Below, piece after piece: positions 47,061 to 61,800 of a DNA stretch of 64,000 nt (its first letter is position 1; the number at the start of each line of letters is the position of its first letter). Origin of the DNA: Apostichopus japonicus (taxonomy: Eukaryota; Echinodermata; Holothuroidea; Aspidochirotida; Stichopodidae); contig NC_092571.1 of the NCBI RefSeq assembly GCF_037975245.1, positions 22,059,917 to 22,123,916 of the forward strand. Direction: 5' to 3'. The notes under the pieces are model-generated. The model made no database searches, was not told the DNA's origin, and saw only the letters and a list, made by a program, of their open reading frames with translations. The translations under genes were made by a program, and so were the position numbers.

Positions 47061-47449
47061 ATTAGTTAATCCACCTAACATCTCAGTCCATACAGTGGCG
47101 CGATGGCTTGGCGCACTGTGCGAGCTGATGATCGAGACTCTCTTTTGCATCCGTGGTTCGAACCCCGGGTGATGACGTCTTTTACAGCAAGTGCCTACAC
47201 GGGGAGCTGTAAGTATTAGTTAATCCACCTAACATCTCAGTCCATACAGTGGCGCGATGGCTTGGCGAACTGTGCGAGCTGATGATCGAGACTCTCTTTT
47301 GCATCCGTGGTTCGAACCCCGGGTGATGACGTCTTTTACAGCAAGTGCCTACACGGGGAGCTGTAAGTATTAGTTAATCCACCAAACATCTCAGTCCATA
47401 CAGTGGCGCGATGGCTTGGCGCACTGTGCGAGCTGATGATCGAGACTCT

Positions 47450-50400
47450 CTTTTGCATCCGTGGTTCGAACCCCGGGTGATGACGTCTTTTACAGCAAGT
47501 GCCTACACGGGGAGCTGTAAGTATTAGTTAATCCACCTAACATCTCAGTCCATACAGTGGCGCGATGGCTTGGCGCACTGTGCGAGCTGATGATCGAGAC
47601 TCTCTTTTGCATCCGTGGTTCGAACCCCGGGTGATGACGTCTTTTGCCGATCTTTTACAGCAAGTGCCTACACGGGGAGCTGTAAGTATTAGTTAATCCA
47701 CCTAACATATCAGTCCATACAGTGGCGCGATGGCTTGGCGCACTGTGCGAGCTGATGATCGAGACTCTCTTTTGCATCCGTGGTTCGAACCCCGGGTGAT
47801 GACGTCTTTTACAGCAAGTGCCTACACGGGGAGCTGTAAGTATTAGTTAATCCACCTAATATCTCAGTCCATACAGTGGCGCGATGGCTTGGCGCACTGT
47901 GCGAGCTGATGATCGAGACTCTCTTTTGCATCCGTGGTTCGAACCCCGGGTGATGACGTCTTTTACAGCAAGTGCCTACACGGGGAGCTGTAAGTATTAG
48001 TTAATCCACCTAATATCTCAGTCCATACAGTGGCGCGATGGCTTGGCGCACTGTGCGAGCTGATGATCGAGACTCTCTTTTGCATCCGTGGTTCGAACCC
48101 CGGGTGATGACGTCTTTTACAGCAAGTGCCTACACGGGGAGCTGTAAGTATTAGTTAATCCACCTAACATCTCAGTCCATACAGTGGCGCGATGGCTTGG
48201 CGCACTGTGCGAGCTGATGATCGAGACTCTCTTTTGCATCCGTGGTTCGAACCCCGGGTGATGACGTCTTTTACAGCAAGTGCCTACACGAGGAGCTGTA
48301 AGTATTAGTTAATCCACCTAACTCTCAGTCCATACAGTGGCGCGATGGCTTGGCGAACTGTGCGAGCTGATGATCGAGACTCTCTTTTGCATCCGTGGTT
48401 CGAACCCCGGGTGATGACGTCTTTTACAGCAAGTGCCTACACGGGGAGCTGTAAGTATTAGTTAATCCACCAAACATCTCAGTCCATACAGTGGCGCGAT
48501 GGCTTGGCGCACTGTGCGAGCTGATGATCGAGACTCTCTTTTGCATCCGTGGTTCGAACCCCGGGTGATGACGTCTTTTACAGCAAGTGCCTACACGGGG
48601 AGCTGTAAGTATTAGTTAATCCACCTAACATCTCAGTCCATACAGTGGCGCGATGGCTTGGCGCACTGTGCGAGCTGATGATCGAGACTCTCTTTTGCAT
48701 CCGTGGTTCGAACCCCGGGTGATGACGTCTTTTACAGCAAGTGCCTACACGGGGAGCTGTAAGTATTAGTTAATCCACCTAATATCTCAGTCCATACAGT
48801 GGCGCGATGGCTTGGCGCACTGTGCGAGCTGATGATCGAGACTCTCTTTTGCATCCGTGGTTCGAACCCCGGGTGATGACGTCTTTTGCCGATCTTTTAC
48901 AGCAAGTGCCTACACGGGGAGCTGTAAGTATTAGTTAATCCACCAAACATCTCAGTCCATACAGTGGCGCGATGGCTTGGCGCACTGTGCGAGCTGATGA
49001 TCGAGACTCTCTTTTGCATCCGTGGTTCGAACCCCTGGTGATGACGTCTTTTGCCGATCTTTTACAGCAAGTGCCTACACGGGGAGCTGTAAGTATTAGT
49101 TAATCCACCTAACATCTCAGTCCATACAGTGGCGCGATGGCTTGGCGCACTGTGCGAGCTGATGATCGAGACTCTCTTTTGCATCCGTGGTTCGAACCCC
49201 GGGTGATGACGTCTTTTACAGCAAGTGCCTACACGGGGAGCTGTAAGTATTAGTTAATCCACCTAACATCTCAGTCCATACAGTGGCGCGATGGCTTGGC
49301 GCACTGTGCGAGCTGATGATCGAGACTCTCTTTTGCATCCGTGGTTCGAACCCCGGGTGATGACGTCTTTTACAGCAAGTGCCTACACGGGGAGCTGTAA
49401 GTATTAGTTAATCCACCTAATATCTCAGTCCATACAGTGGCGCGATGGCTTGGCGCACTGTGCGAGCTGATGATCGAGACTCTCTTTTGCATCCGTGGTT
49501 CGAACCCCGGGTGATGCCGTCTTTTACAGCAAGTGCCTACACGGGGAGCTGTAAGTATTAGTTAATCCACCAAACATCTCAGTCCATACAGTGGCGCGAT
49601 GGCTTGGCGCACTGTGCGAGCTGATGATCGAGACTCTCTTTTGCATCCGTGGTTCGAACCCCGGGTGATGACGTCTTTTACAGCAAGTGCCTACACGGGG
49701 AGCTGTAAGTATTAGTTAATCCACCTAACATCTCAGTCCATACAGTGGCGCGATGGCTTGGCGCACTGTGCGAGCTGATGATCGAGACTCTCTTTTGCAT
49801 CCGTGGTTCGAACCCCGGGTGATGACGTCTTTTGCCGATCTTTTACAGCAAGTGCCTACACGGGGAGCTGTAAGTATTAGTTAATCCACCTAATATCTCA
49901 GTCCATACAGTGGCGCGATGGCTTGGCGCACTGTGCGAGCTGATGATCGAGACTCTCTTTTGCATCCGTGGTTCGAACCCCGGGTAATGACGTCTTTTAC
50001 AGCAAGTGCCTACACGGGGAGCTGTAAGTATTAGTTAATCCACCTAACATCTCAGTCCATACAGTGGCGCGATGGCTTGGCGCACTGTGCGAGCTGATGA
50101 TCGAGACTCTCTTTTGCATCCGTGGTTCGAACCCCGGGTGATGACGTCTTTTGCCGATCTTTTACAACAAGTGCCTACACGGGGAGCTGTAAGTATTAGT
50201 TAATCCACCTAATATCTCAGTCCATACAGTGGCGCGATGGCTTGGCGCACTGTGCGAGCTGATGATCGAGACTCTCTTTTGCATCCGTGGTTCGAACCCC
50301 GGGTGATGACGTCTTTTACAGCAAGTGCCTACACGGGGAGCTGTAAGTATTAGTTAATCCACCTAACATCTCAGTCCATACAGTGGCGCGATGGCTTGGC

Positions 50401-53400
50401 GCACTGTGCGAGCTGATGATCGAGACTCTCTTTTGCATCCGTGGTTCGAACCCCGGGTGATGACGTCTTTTACAGCAAGTGCCTACACGGGGAGCTGTAA
50501 GTATTAGTTAATCCACCTAACATCTCAGTCCATACAGTGGCGCGATGGCTTGGCGCACTGTGCGAGCTGATGATCGAGACTCTCTTTTGCATCCGTGGTT
50601 CGAACCCCGGGTGATGACGTCTTTTGCCGATCTTTTACAACAAGTGCCTACACGGGGAGCTGTAAGTATTAGTTAATCCACCTAACATCTCAGTCCATAC
50701 AGTGGCGCGATGGCTTGGCGCACTGTGCGAGCTGATGATCGAGACTCTCTTTTGCATCCGTGGTTCGAACCCCGGGTGATGACGTCTTTTACAGCAAGTG
50801 CCTACACGGGGAGCTGTAAGTATTAGTTAATCCACCTAACATCTCAGTCCATACAGTGGCGCGATGGCTTGGCGCACTGTGCGAGCTGATGATCGAGACT
50901 CTCTTTTGCATCCGTGGTTCGAACCCCGGGTGATGACGTCTTTTGCCGATCTTTTACAGCAAGTGCCTACACGGGGAGCTGTAAGTATTAGTTAATCCAC
51001 CTAACATATCAGTCCATACAGTGGCGCGATGGCTTGGCGCACTGTGCGAGCTGATGATCGAGACTCTCTTTTGCATCCGTGGTTCGAACCCCGGGTGATG
51101 ACGTCTTTTACAGCAAGTGCCTACACGGGGAGCTGTAAGTATTAGTTAATCCACCTAATATCTCAGTCCATACAGTGGCGCGATGGCTTGGCGCACTGTG
51201 CGAGCTGATGATCGAGACTCTCTTTTGCATCCGTGGTTCGAACCCCGGGTGATGACGTCTTTTACAGCAAGTGCCTACACGGGGAGCTGTAAGTATTAGT
51301 TAATCCACCTAATATCTCAGTCCATACAGTGGCGCGATGGCTTGGCGCACTGTGCGAGCTGATGATCGAGACTCTCTTTTGCATCCGTGGTTCGAACCCC
51401 GGGTGATGACGTCTTTTACAGCAAGTGCCTACACGGGGAGCTGTAAGTATTAGTTAATCCACCTAACATCTCAGTCCATACAGTGGCGCGATGGCTTGGC
51501 GCACTGTGCGAGCTGATGATCGAGACTCTCTTTTGCATCCGTGGTTCGAACCCCGGGTGATGACGTCTTTTACAGCAAGTGCCTACACGAGGAGCTGTAA
51601 GTATTAGTTAATCCACCTAACTCTCAGTCCATACAGTGGCGCGATGGCTTGGCGAACTGTGCGAGCTGATGATCGAGACTCTCTTTTGCATCCGTGGTTC
51701 GAACCCCGGGTGATGACGTCTTTTACAGCAAGTGCCTACACGGGGAGCTGTAAGTATTAGTTAATCCACCAAACATCTCAGTCCATACAGTGGCGCGATG
51801 GCTTGGCGCACTGTGCGAGCTGATGATCGAGACTCTCTTTTGCATCCGTGGTTCGAACCCCGGGTGATGACGTCTTTTACAGCAAGTGCCTACACGGGGA
51901 GCTGTAAGTATTAGTTAATCCACCTAACATCTCAGTCCATACAGTGGCGCGATGGCTTGGCGCACTGTGCGAGCTGATGATCGAGACTCTCTTTTGCATC
52001 CGTGGTTCGAACCCCGGGTGATGACGTCTTTTACAGCAAGTGCCTACACGGGGAGCTGTAAGTATTAGTTAATCCACCTAATATCTCAGTCCATACAGTG
52101 GCGCGATGGCTTGGCGCACTGTGCGAGCTGATGATCGAGACTCTCTTTTGCATCCGTGGTTCGAACCCCGGGTGATGACGTCTTTTGCCGATCTTTTACA
52201 GCAAGTGCCTACACGGGGAGCTGTAAGTATTAGTTAATCCACCAAACATCTCAGTCCATACAGTGGCGCGATGGCTTGGCGCACTGTGCGAGCTGATGAT
52301 CGAGACTCTCTTTTGCATCCGTGGTTCGAACCCCTGGTGATGACGTCTTTTGCCGATCTTTTACAGCAAGTGCCTACACGGGGAGCTGTAAGTATTAGTT
52401 AATCCACCTAACATCTCAGTCCATACAGTGGCGCGATGGCTTGGCGCACTGTGCGAGCTGATGATCGAGACTCTCTTTTGCATCCGTGGTTCGAACCCCG
52501 GGTGATGACGTCTTTTACAGCAAGTGCCTACACGGGGAGCTGTAAGTATTAGTTAATCCACCTAACATCTCAGTCCATACAGTGGCGCGATGGCTTGGCG
52601 CACTGTGCGAGCTGATGATCGAGACTCTCTTTTGCATCCGTGGTTCGAACCCCGGGTGATGACGTCTTTTACAGCAAGTGCCTACACGGGGAGCTGTAAG
52701 TATTAGTTAATCCACCTAATATCTCAGTCCATACAGTGGCGCGATGGCTTGGCGCACTGTGCGAGCTGATGATCGAGACTCTCTTTTGCATCCGTGGTTC
52801 GAACCCCGGGTGATGCCGTCTTTTACAGCAAGTGCCTACACGGGGAGCTGTAAGTATTAGTTAATCCACCAAACATCTCAGTCCATACAGTGGCGCGATG
52901 GCTTGGCGCACTGTGCGAGCTGATGATCGAGACTCTCTTTTGCATCCGTGGTTCGAACCCCGGGTGATGACGTCTTTTACAGCAAGTGCCTACACGGGGA
53001 GCTGTAAGTATTAGTTAATCCACCTAACATCTCAGTCCATACAGTGGCGCGATGGCTTGGCGCACTGTGCGAGCTGATGATCGAGACTCTCTTTTGCATC
53101 CGTGGTTCGAACCCCGGGTGATGACGTCTTTTGCCGATCTTTTACAGCAAGTGCCTACACGGGGAGCTGTAAGTATTAGTTAATCCACCTAATATCTCAG
53201 TCCATACAGTGGCGCGATGGCTTGGCGCACTGTGCGAGCTGATGATCGAGACTCTCTTTTGCATCCGTGGTTCGAACCCCGGGTAATGACGTCTTTTACA
53301 GCAAGTGCCTACACGGGGAGCTGTAAGTATTAGTTAATCCACCTAACATCTCAGTCCATACAGTGGCGCGATGGCTTGGCGCACTGTGCGAGCTGATGAT

Positions 53401-54080
53401 CGAGACTCTCTTTTGCATCCGTGGTTCGAACCCCGGGTGATGACGTCTTTTGCCGATCTTTTACAACAAGTGCCTACACGGGGAGCTGTAAGTATTAGTT
53501 AATCCACCTAATATCTCAGTCCATACAGTGGCGCGATGGCTTGGCGCACTGTGCGAGCTGATGATCGAGACTCTCTTTTGCATCCGTGGTTCGAACCCCG
53601 GGTGATGACGTCTTTTACAGCAAGTGCCTACACGGGGAGCTGTAAGTATTAGTTAATCCACCTAACATCTCAGTCCATACAGTGGCGCGATGGCTTGGCG
53701 CACTGTGCGAGCTGATGATCGAGACTCTCTTTTGCATCCGTGGTTCGAACCCCGGGTGATGACGTCTTTTACAGCAAGTGCCTACACGGGGAGCTGTAAG
53801 TATTAGTTAATCCACCTAACATCTCAGTCCATACAGTGGCGCGATGGCTTGGCGCACTGTGCGAGCTGATGATCGAGACTCTCTTTTGCATCCGTGGTTC
53901 GAACCCCGGGTGATGACGTCTTTTGCCGATCTTTTACAACAAGTGCCTACACGGGGAGCTGTAAGTATTAGTTAATCCACCTAACATCTCAGTCCATACA
54001 GTGGCGCGATGGCTTGGCGCACTGTGCGAGCTGATGATCGAGACTCTCTTTTGCATCCGTGGTTCGAACCCCGGGTGATG
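47450..54080 (+). repeat. Tandem 3299-bp higher-order repeat, two near-identical copies
   Basis: Markers 3299 bp apart: AACATATCAG (47704/51003), the ACGAGGAGC plus AACTCTCAG pair (48316/51615), GATGCCGTC (49514/52813) and TTTTACAACAAG (50163/53462 and 50637/53936). The period is 21 units with 6 long minus one base from the AACTCTC deletion. The long/short order also agrees across the copies and breaks down outside about 47.45 and 54.1 kb. Confidence 0.92.
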
Positions 54081-57000
54081 ACGTCTTTTACAGCAAGTGC
54101 CTACACGGGGAGCTGTAAGTATTAGTTAATCCACCTAACATCTCAGTCCATACAGTGGCGCGATGGCTTGGCGCACTGTGCGAGCTGATGATCGAGACTC
54201 TCTTTTGCATCCGTGGTTCGAACCCCGGGTGATGACGTCTTTTACAGCAAGTGCCTACACGGGGAGCTGTAAGTATTAGTTAATCCACCTAATATCTCAG
54301 TCCATACAGTGGCGCGATGGCTTGGCGCACTGTGCGAGCTGATGATCGAGACTCTCTTTTGCATCCGTGGTTCGAACCCCGGGTGATGACGTCTTTTACA
54401 GCAAGTGCCTACACGGGGAGCTGTAAGTATTAGTTAATCCACCAAACATCTCAGTCCATACAGTGGCGCGATGGCTTGGCGCACTGTGCGAGCTGATGAT
54501 CGAGACTCTCTTTTGCATCCGTGGTTCGAACCCCGGGTGATGACGTCTTTTACAGCAAGTGCCTACACGGGGAGCTGTAAGTATTAGTTAATCCACCTAA
54601 CATCTCAGTCCATACAGTGGCGCGATGGCTTGGCGCACTGTGCGAGCTGATGATCGAGACTCTCTTTTGCATCCGTGGTTCGAACCCCGGGTGATGACGT
54701 CTTTTGCCGATCTTTTACAGCAAGTGCCTACACGGGGAGCTGTAAGTATTAGTTAATCCACCTAATATCTCAGTCCATACAGTGGCGCGATGGCTTGGCG
54801 CACTGTGCGAGCTGATGATCGAGACTCTCTTTTGCATCCGTGGTTCGAACCCCGGGTAATGACGTCTTTTACAGCAAGTGCCTACACGGGGAGCTGTAAG
54901 TATTAGTTAATCCACCTAATATCTCAGTCCATACAGTGGCGCGATGGCTTGGCGCACTGTGCGAGCTGATGATCGAGACTCTCTTTTGCATCCGTGGTTC
55001 GAACCCCGGGTGATGACGTCTTTTACAGCAAGTGCCTACACGGGGAGCTGTAAGTATTAGTTAATCCACCTAACTCTCAGTCCATACAGTGGCGCGATGG
55101 CTTGGCGAACTGTGCGAGCTGATGATCGAGACTCTCTTTTGCATCCGTGGTTCGAACCCCGGGTGATGACGTCTTTTACAGCAAGTGCCTACACGGGGAG
55201 CTGTAAGTATTAGTTAATCCACCTAACATCTCAGTCCATACAGTGGCGCGATGGCTTGGCGCACTGTGCGAGCTGATGATCGAGACTCTCTTTTGCATCC
55301 GTGGTTCGAACCCCGGGTGATGACGTCTTTTACAGCAAGTGCCTACACGGGGAGCTGTAAGTATTAGTTAATCCACCTAACATCTCAGTCCATACAGTGG
55401 CGCGATGGCTTGGCGCACTGTGCGAGCTGATGATCGAGACTCTCTTTTGCATCCGTGGTTCGAACCCCGGGTGATGACGTCTTTTACAGCAAGTGCCTAC
55501 ACGGGGAGCTGTAAGTATTAGTTAATCCACCTAATATCTCAGTCCATACAGTGGCGCGATGGCTTGGCGCACTGTGCGAGCTGATGATCGAGACTCTCTT
55601 TTGCATCCGTGGTTCGAACCCCGGGTGATGACGTCTTTTGCCGATCTTTTACAGCAAGTGCCTACACGGGGAGCTGTAAGTATTAGTTAATCCACCTAAT
55701 ATCTCAGTCCATACAGTGGCGCGATGGCTTGGCGCACTGTGCGAGCTGATGATCGAGACTCTCTTTTGCATCCGTGGTTCGAACCCCGGGTGATGACGTC
55801 TTTTACAGCAAGTGCCTACACGGGGAGCTGTAAGTATTAGTTAATCCACCTAACATCTCAGTCCATACAGTGGCGCGATGGCTTGGCGCACTGTGCGAGC
55901 TGATGATCGAGACTCTCTTTTGCATCCGTGGTTCGAACCCCGGGTGATGACGTCTTTTGCCGATCTTTTACAGCAAGTGCCTACACGGGGAGCTGTAAGT
56001 ATTAGTTAATCCACCTAATATCTCAGTCCATACAGTGGCGCGATGGCTTGGCGCACTGTGCGAGCTGATGATCGAGACTCTCTTTTGCATCCGTGGTTCG
56101 AACCCCGGGTGATGACGTCTTTTACAGCAAGTGCCTACACGGGGAGCTGTAAGTATTAGTTAATCCACCTAACATCTCAGTCCATACAGTGGCGCGATGG
56201 CTTGGCGCACTGTGCGAGCTGATGATCGAGACTCTCTTTTGCATCCGTGGTTCGAACCCCGGGTGATGACGTCTTTTACAGCAAGTGTCTACACGGGGAG
56301 CTGTAAGTATTAGTTAATCCACCTAATATCTCAGTCCATACAGTGGCGCGATGGCTTGGCGCACTGTGCGAGCTGATGATCGAGACTCTCTTTTGCATCC
56401 GTGGTTCGAACCCCGGGTGATGACGTCTTTTACAGCAAGTGCCTACACGGGGAGCTGTAAGTATTAGTTAATCCACCTAACATCTCAGTCCATACAGTGG
56501 CGCGATGGCTTGGCGCACTGTGCGAGCTGATGATCGAGACTCTCTTTTGCATCCGTGGTTCGAACCCCGGGTGATGACGTCTTTTACAGCAAGTGCCTAC
56601 ACGGGGAGCTGTAAGTATTAGTTAATCCACCTAACATCTCAGTCCATACAGTGGCGCGATGGCTTGGCGCACAGTGCGAGCTGATGATCGAGACTCTCTT
56701 TTGCATCCGTGGTTCGAACCCCGGGTGATGACGTCTTTTGCCGATCTTTTACAGCAAGTGCCTACACGGGGAGCTGTAAGTATTAGTTAATCCCCCTAAT
56801 ATCTCAGTCCATACAGTGGCGCGATGGCTTGGCGCACTGTGCGAGCTGATGATCGAGACTCTCTTTTGCATCCGTGGTTCGAACCCCGGGTGATGACGTC
56901 TTTTACAGCAAGTGCCTACACGGGGAGCTGTAAGTATTAGTTAATCCACCTAACATCTCAGTCCATACAGTATCGCGATGGCTTGGCGCACTGTGCGAGC

Positions 57001-58199
57001 TGATGATCGAGACTCTCTTTTGCATCCGTGGTTCGAACCCCGGGTGATGACGTCTTTTGCCGATCTTTTACAGCAAGTGCCTACACGGGGAGCTGTAAGT
57101 ATTAGTTAATCCACCTAATATCTCAGTCCATACAGTGGCGCGATGGCTTGGCGCACTGTGCGAGCTGATGATCGAGACTCTCTTTTGCATCCGTGGTTCG
57201 AACCCCGGGTGATGACGTCTTTTACAGCAAGTGCCTACACGGGGAGCTGTAAGTATTAGTTAATCCACCTAATATCTCAGTCCATACAGTGGCGCGATGG
57301 CTTGGCGCACTGTGCGAGCTGATGATCGAGACTCTCTTTTGCATCCGTGGTTCGAACCCCGGGTGATGACGTCTTTTGCCGATCTTTTACAGCAAGTGCC
57401 TACACGAGGAGCTGTAAGTATTAGTTAATCCACCTAATATCCCAGTCCATACAGTGGCGCGATGGCTTGGCGCACTGTGCGAGCTGATGATCGAGACTCT
57501 CTTTTGCATCCGTGGTTCGAACCCCGGGTGATGACGTCTTTTGCCGATCTTTTACAGCAAGTGCCTACACGGGGAGCTGTAAGTATTAGTTAATCCACCT
57601 AATATCTCAGTCCATACAGTGGCGCGATGGCTTGGCGCACTGTGCGAGCTGATGATCGAGACTCTCTTTTGCATCCGTGGTTCGAACCCCGGGTGATGAC
57701 GTCTTTTACAGCAAGTGCCTACACGGGGAGCTGTAAGTATTAGTTAATCCACCTAACATCTCAGTCCATACAGTGGCGCGATGGCTTGGCGCACTGTGCG
57801 AGCTGATGATCGAGACTCTCTTTTGCATCCGTGGTTCGAACCCCGGGTGATGACGTCTTTTACAGCAAGTGCCTACACGGGGAGCTGTAAGTATTAGTTA
57901 ATCCACCTAATATCTCAGTCCATACAGTGGCGCGATGGCTTGGCGCACTGTGCGAGCTGATGATCGAGACTCTCTTTTGCATCCGTGGTTCGAACCCCGG
58001 GTGATGACGTCTTTTGCCGATCTTTTACAGCAAGTGCCTACACGGGGAGCTGTAAGTATTATTTAATCCACCTAATATCTCAGTCCATACAGTGGCGCGA
58101 TGGCTTGGCGCACTGTGCGAGCTGATGATCGAGACTCTCTTTTGCATCCGTGGTTCGAACCCCGGGTGATGACGTCTTTTACAGCAAGTGCCTACACGG

Positions 58200-61100
58200 G
58201 GAGCTGTAAGTATTAGTTAATCCACCTAATATCTCAGTCCATACAGTGGCGCGATGGCTTGGCGCACTGTGCGAGCTGATGATCGAGACTCTCTTTTGCA
58301 TCCGTGGTTCGAAGCCCGGGTGATGACGTCTTTTGCCGATCTTTTACAGCAAGTGCCTACACGGGGAGCTGTAAGTATTAGTTAATCCACCTAATATCTC
58401 AGTCCATACAGTGGCGCGATGGCTTGGCGCACTGTGCGAGCTGATGATCGAGACTCTCTTTTGCATCCGTGGTTCGAACCCCGGGTGATGACGTCTTTTG
58501 CCGATCTTTTACAGCAAGTGCCTACACGGGGAGCTGTAAGTATTAGTTAATCCACCTAATATCTCAGTCCATACAGTGGCGCGATGGCTTGGCGCACTGT
58601 GCGAGCTGATGATCGAGACTCTCTTTTGCATCCGTGGTTCGAACCCCGGGTGATGACGTCTTTTACAGCAAGTGCCTACACGGGGAGCTGTAAGTATTAG
58701 TTAATCCACCTAACATCTCAGTCCATACAGTGGCGCGATGGCTTGGCGCACTGTGCGAGCTGATGATCGAGACTCTCTTTTGCATCCGTGGTTCGAACCC
58801 CGGGTGATGACGTCTTTTACAGCAAGTGCCTACACGGGGAGCTGTAAGTATTAGTTAATCCACCTAATATCTCAGTCCATACAGTGGCGCGATGGCTTGG
58901 CGCACTGTGCGAGCTGATGATCGAGACTCTCTTTTGCATCCGTGGTTCGAACTCCGGATGATGACGTCTTTTGCCGATCTTTTACAGCAAGTGCCTACAC
59001 GGGGAGCTGTAAGTATTAGTTAATCCACCTAATATCTCAGTCCATACAGTGGCGCGATGGCTTGGCGCACTGTGCGAGCTGATGATCGAGACTCTCTTTT
59101 GCATCCGTGGTTCGAACCCCGGGTGATGACGTCTTTTACAGCAAGTGCCTACACGGGGAGCTGTAAGTATTAGTTAATCCACCTAACATCTCAGTCCATA
59201 CAGTGGCGCGATGGCTTGGCGCACTGTGAGAGCTGATGATCGAGACTCTCTTTCACATCCGTGGTTCGAACCCCGGGTGATGACGTCTTTTGCCGATCTT
59301 TTACAGCAAGTGCCTACACGGGGAGCTGTAAGTATTAGTTAATCCACCTAATATCTCAGCCCATACAGTGGCGCGATGGCTTGGCGCACTGTGCGAGCTG
59401 ATGATCGAGACTCTCTTTTGCATCCGTGGTTCGAACCCCGGGTGATGACGTCTTTTACAGCAAGTGCCTACACGGGGAGCTGTAAGTATTAGTTAATCCA
59501 CCTAATATCTCAGTCCATACAGTGGCGCGATGGCTTGGCGCACTGTGCGAGCTGATGATCGAGACTCTCTTTTGCATCCGTGGTTCGAACCCCGGGTGAT
59601 GACGTCTTTTGCCGATCTTTTACAGCAAGTGCCTACACGGGGAGCTGTAAGTATTAGTTAATCCACCTAATATCTCAGTCCATACAGTGGCGCGATGGCT
59701 TGGCGCACTGTGCGAGCTGATGATCGAGACTCTCTTTCGCATCCGTGGTTCGAACCCCGGGTGATGACGTCTTTTGCCGATCTTTTACAGCAAGTGCCTA
59801 CACGGGGAGCTGTAAGTATTAGTTAATCCACCTAATATCTCAGTCCATACAGTGGCGCGATGGCTTGGCGCACTGTGCGAGCTGATGATCGAGACTCTCT
59901 TTTGCATCCGTGGTTCGAACCCCGGGTGATGACGTCTTTTGCCGATCTTTTACAGCAAGTGCCTACACGGGGAGCTGTAAGTATTAGTTAATCCACCTAA
60001 TATCTCAGTCCATACAGTGGCGCGATGGCTTGGCGCACTGTGCGAGCTGATGATCGAGACTCTCTTTTGCATCCGTGGTTCGAAGCCCGGGTGATGACGT
60101 CTTTTGCCGATCTTTTACAGCAAGTGCCTACACGGGGAGCTGTAAGTATTAGTTAATCCACCTAATATCTCAGTCCATACAGTGGCGCGATGGCTTGGCG
60201 CACTGTGCGAGCTGATGATCGAGACTCTCTTTTGCATCCGTGGTTCGAACCCCGGGTGATGACGTCTTTTGCCGATCTTTTACAGCAAGTGCCTACACGG
60301 GGAGCTGTAAGTATTAGTTAATCCACCTAATATCTCAGTCCATACAGTGGCGCGATGGCTTGGCGCACTGTGCGAGCTGATGATCGAGACTCTCTTTTGC
60401 ATCCGTGGTTCGAACCCCGGGTGATGACGTCTTTTACAGCAAGTGCCTACACGGGGAGCTGTTAGTATTAGTTAATCCACCTAACATCTCAGTCCATACA
60501 GTGGCGCGATGGCTTGGCGCACTGTGCGAGCTGATGATCGAGACTCTCTTTTGCATCCGTGGTTCGAACCCCGGGTGATGACGTCTTTTACAGCAAGTGC
60601 CTACACGGGGAGCTGTAAGTATTAGTTAATCCACCTAATATCTCAGTCCATACAGTGGCGCGATGGCTTGGCGCACTGTGCGAGCTGATGATCGAGACTC
60701 TCTTTTGCATCCGTGGTTCGAACCCCGGATGATGACGTCTTTTGCCGATCTTTTACAGCAAGTGCCTACACGGGGAGCTGTAAGTATTAGTTAATCCACC
60801 TAATATCTCAGTCCATACAGTGGCGCGATGGCTTGGCGCACTGTGCGAGCTGATGATCGAGACTCTCTTTTGCATCCGTGGTTCGAACCCCGGGTGATGA
60901 CGTCTTTTACAGCAAGTGCCTACACGGGGAGCTGTAAGTATTAGTTAATCCACCTAACATCTCAGTCCATACAGTGGCGCGATGGCTTGGCGCACTGTGA
61001 GAGCTGATGATCGAGACTCTCTTTCACATCCGTGGTTCGAACCCCGGGTGATGACGTCTTTTGCCGATCTTTTACAGCAAGTGCCTACACGGGGAGCTGT

Positions 61101-61800
61101 AAGTATTAGTTAATCCACCTAATATCTCAGCCCATACAGTGGCGCGATGGCTTGGCGCACTGTGCGAGCTGATGATCGAGACTCTCTTTTGCATCCGTGG
61201 TTCGAACCCCGGGTGATGACGTCTTTTACAGCAAGTGCCTACACGGGGAGCTGTAAGTATTAGTTAATCCACCTAATATCTCAGTCCATACAGTGGCGCG
61301 ATGGCTTGGCGCACTGTGCGAGCTGATGATCGAGACTCTCTTTTGCATCCGTGGTTCGAACCCCGTGTGATGACGTCTTTTGCCGATCTTTTACAGCAAG
61401 TGCCTACACGGGGAGCTGTAAGTATTAGTTAATCCACCTAATATCTCAGTCCATACAGTGGCGCGATGGGTTGGCGCACTGTGCGAGCTGATGATCGAGA
61501 CTCTCTTTCGCATCCGTGGTTCGAACCCCGGGTGATGACGTCTTTTGCCGATCTTTTACAGCAAGTGCCTACACGGGGAGCTGTAAGTATTAGTTAATCC
61601 ACCTAATATCTCAGTCCATACAGTGGCGCGATGGCTTGGCGCACTGTGCGAGCTGATGATCGAGACTCTCTTTTGCATCCGTGGTTCGAACCCCGGGTGA
61701 TGACGTCTTTTGCCGATCTTTTACAGCAAGTGCCTACACGGGGAGCTGTAAGTATTAGTTAATCCACCTAATATCTCAGTCCATACAGTGGCGCGATGGC
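58200..61800 (+). repeat. Tandem 1771-bp higher-order repeat, two copies
   Basis: Markers GAAGCCCGGG (58311/60082), CCGGATGATG (58956/60727), TTTCACATCC (59251/61022) and TTTCGCATCC (59735/61506) recur at 1771 bp, equal to 11 units with 7 long. An ATTTAATCCA variant links 58061 with 63671 (5610 bp, 36 units), pointing to a still larger, older register. Confidence 0.9.
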
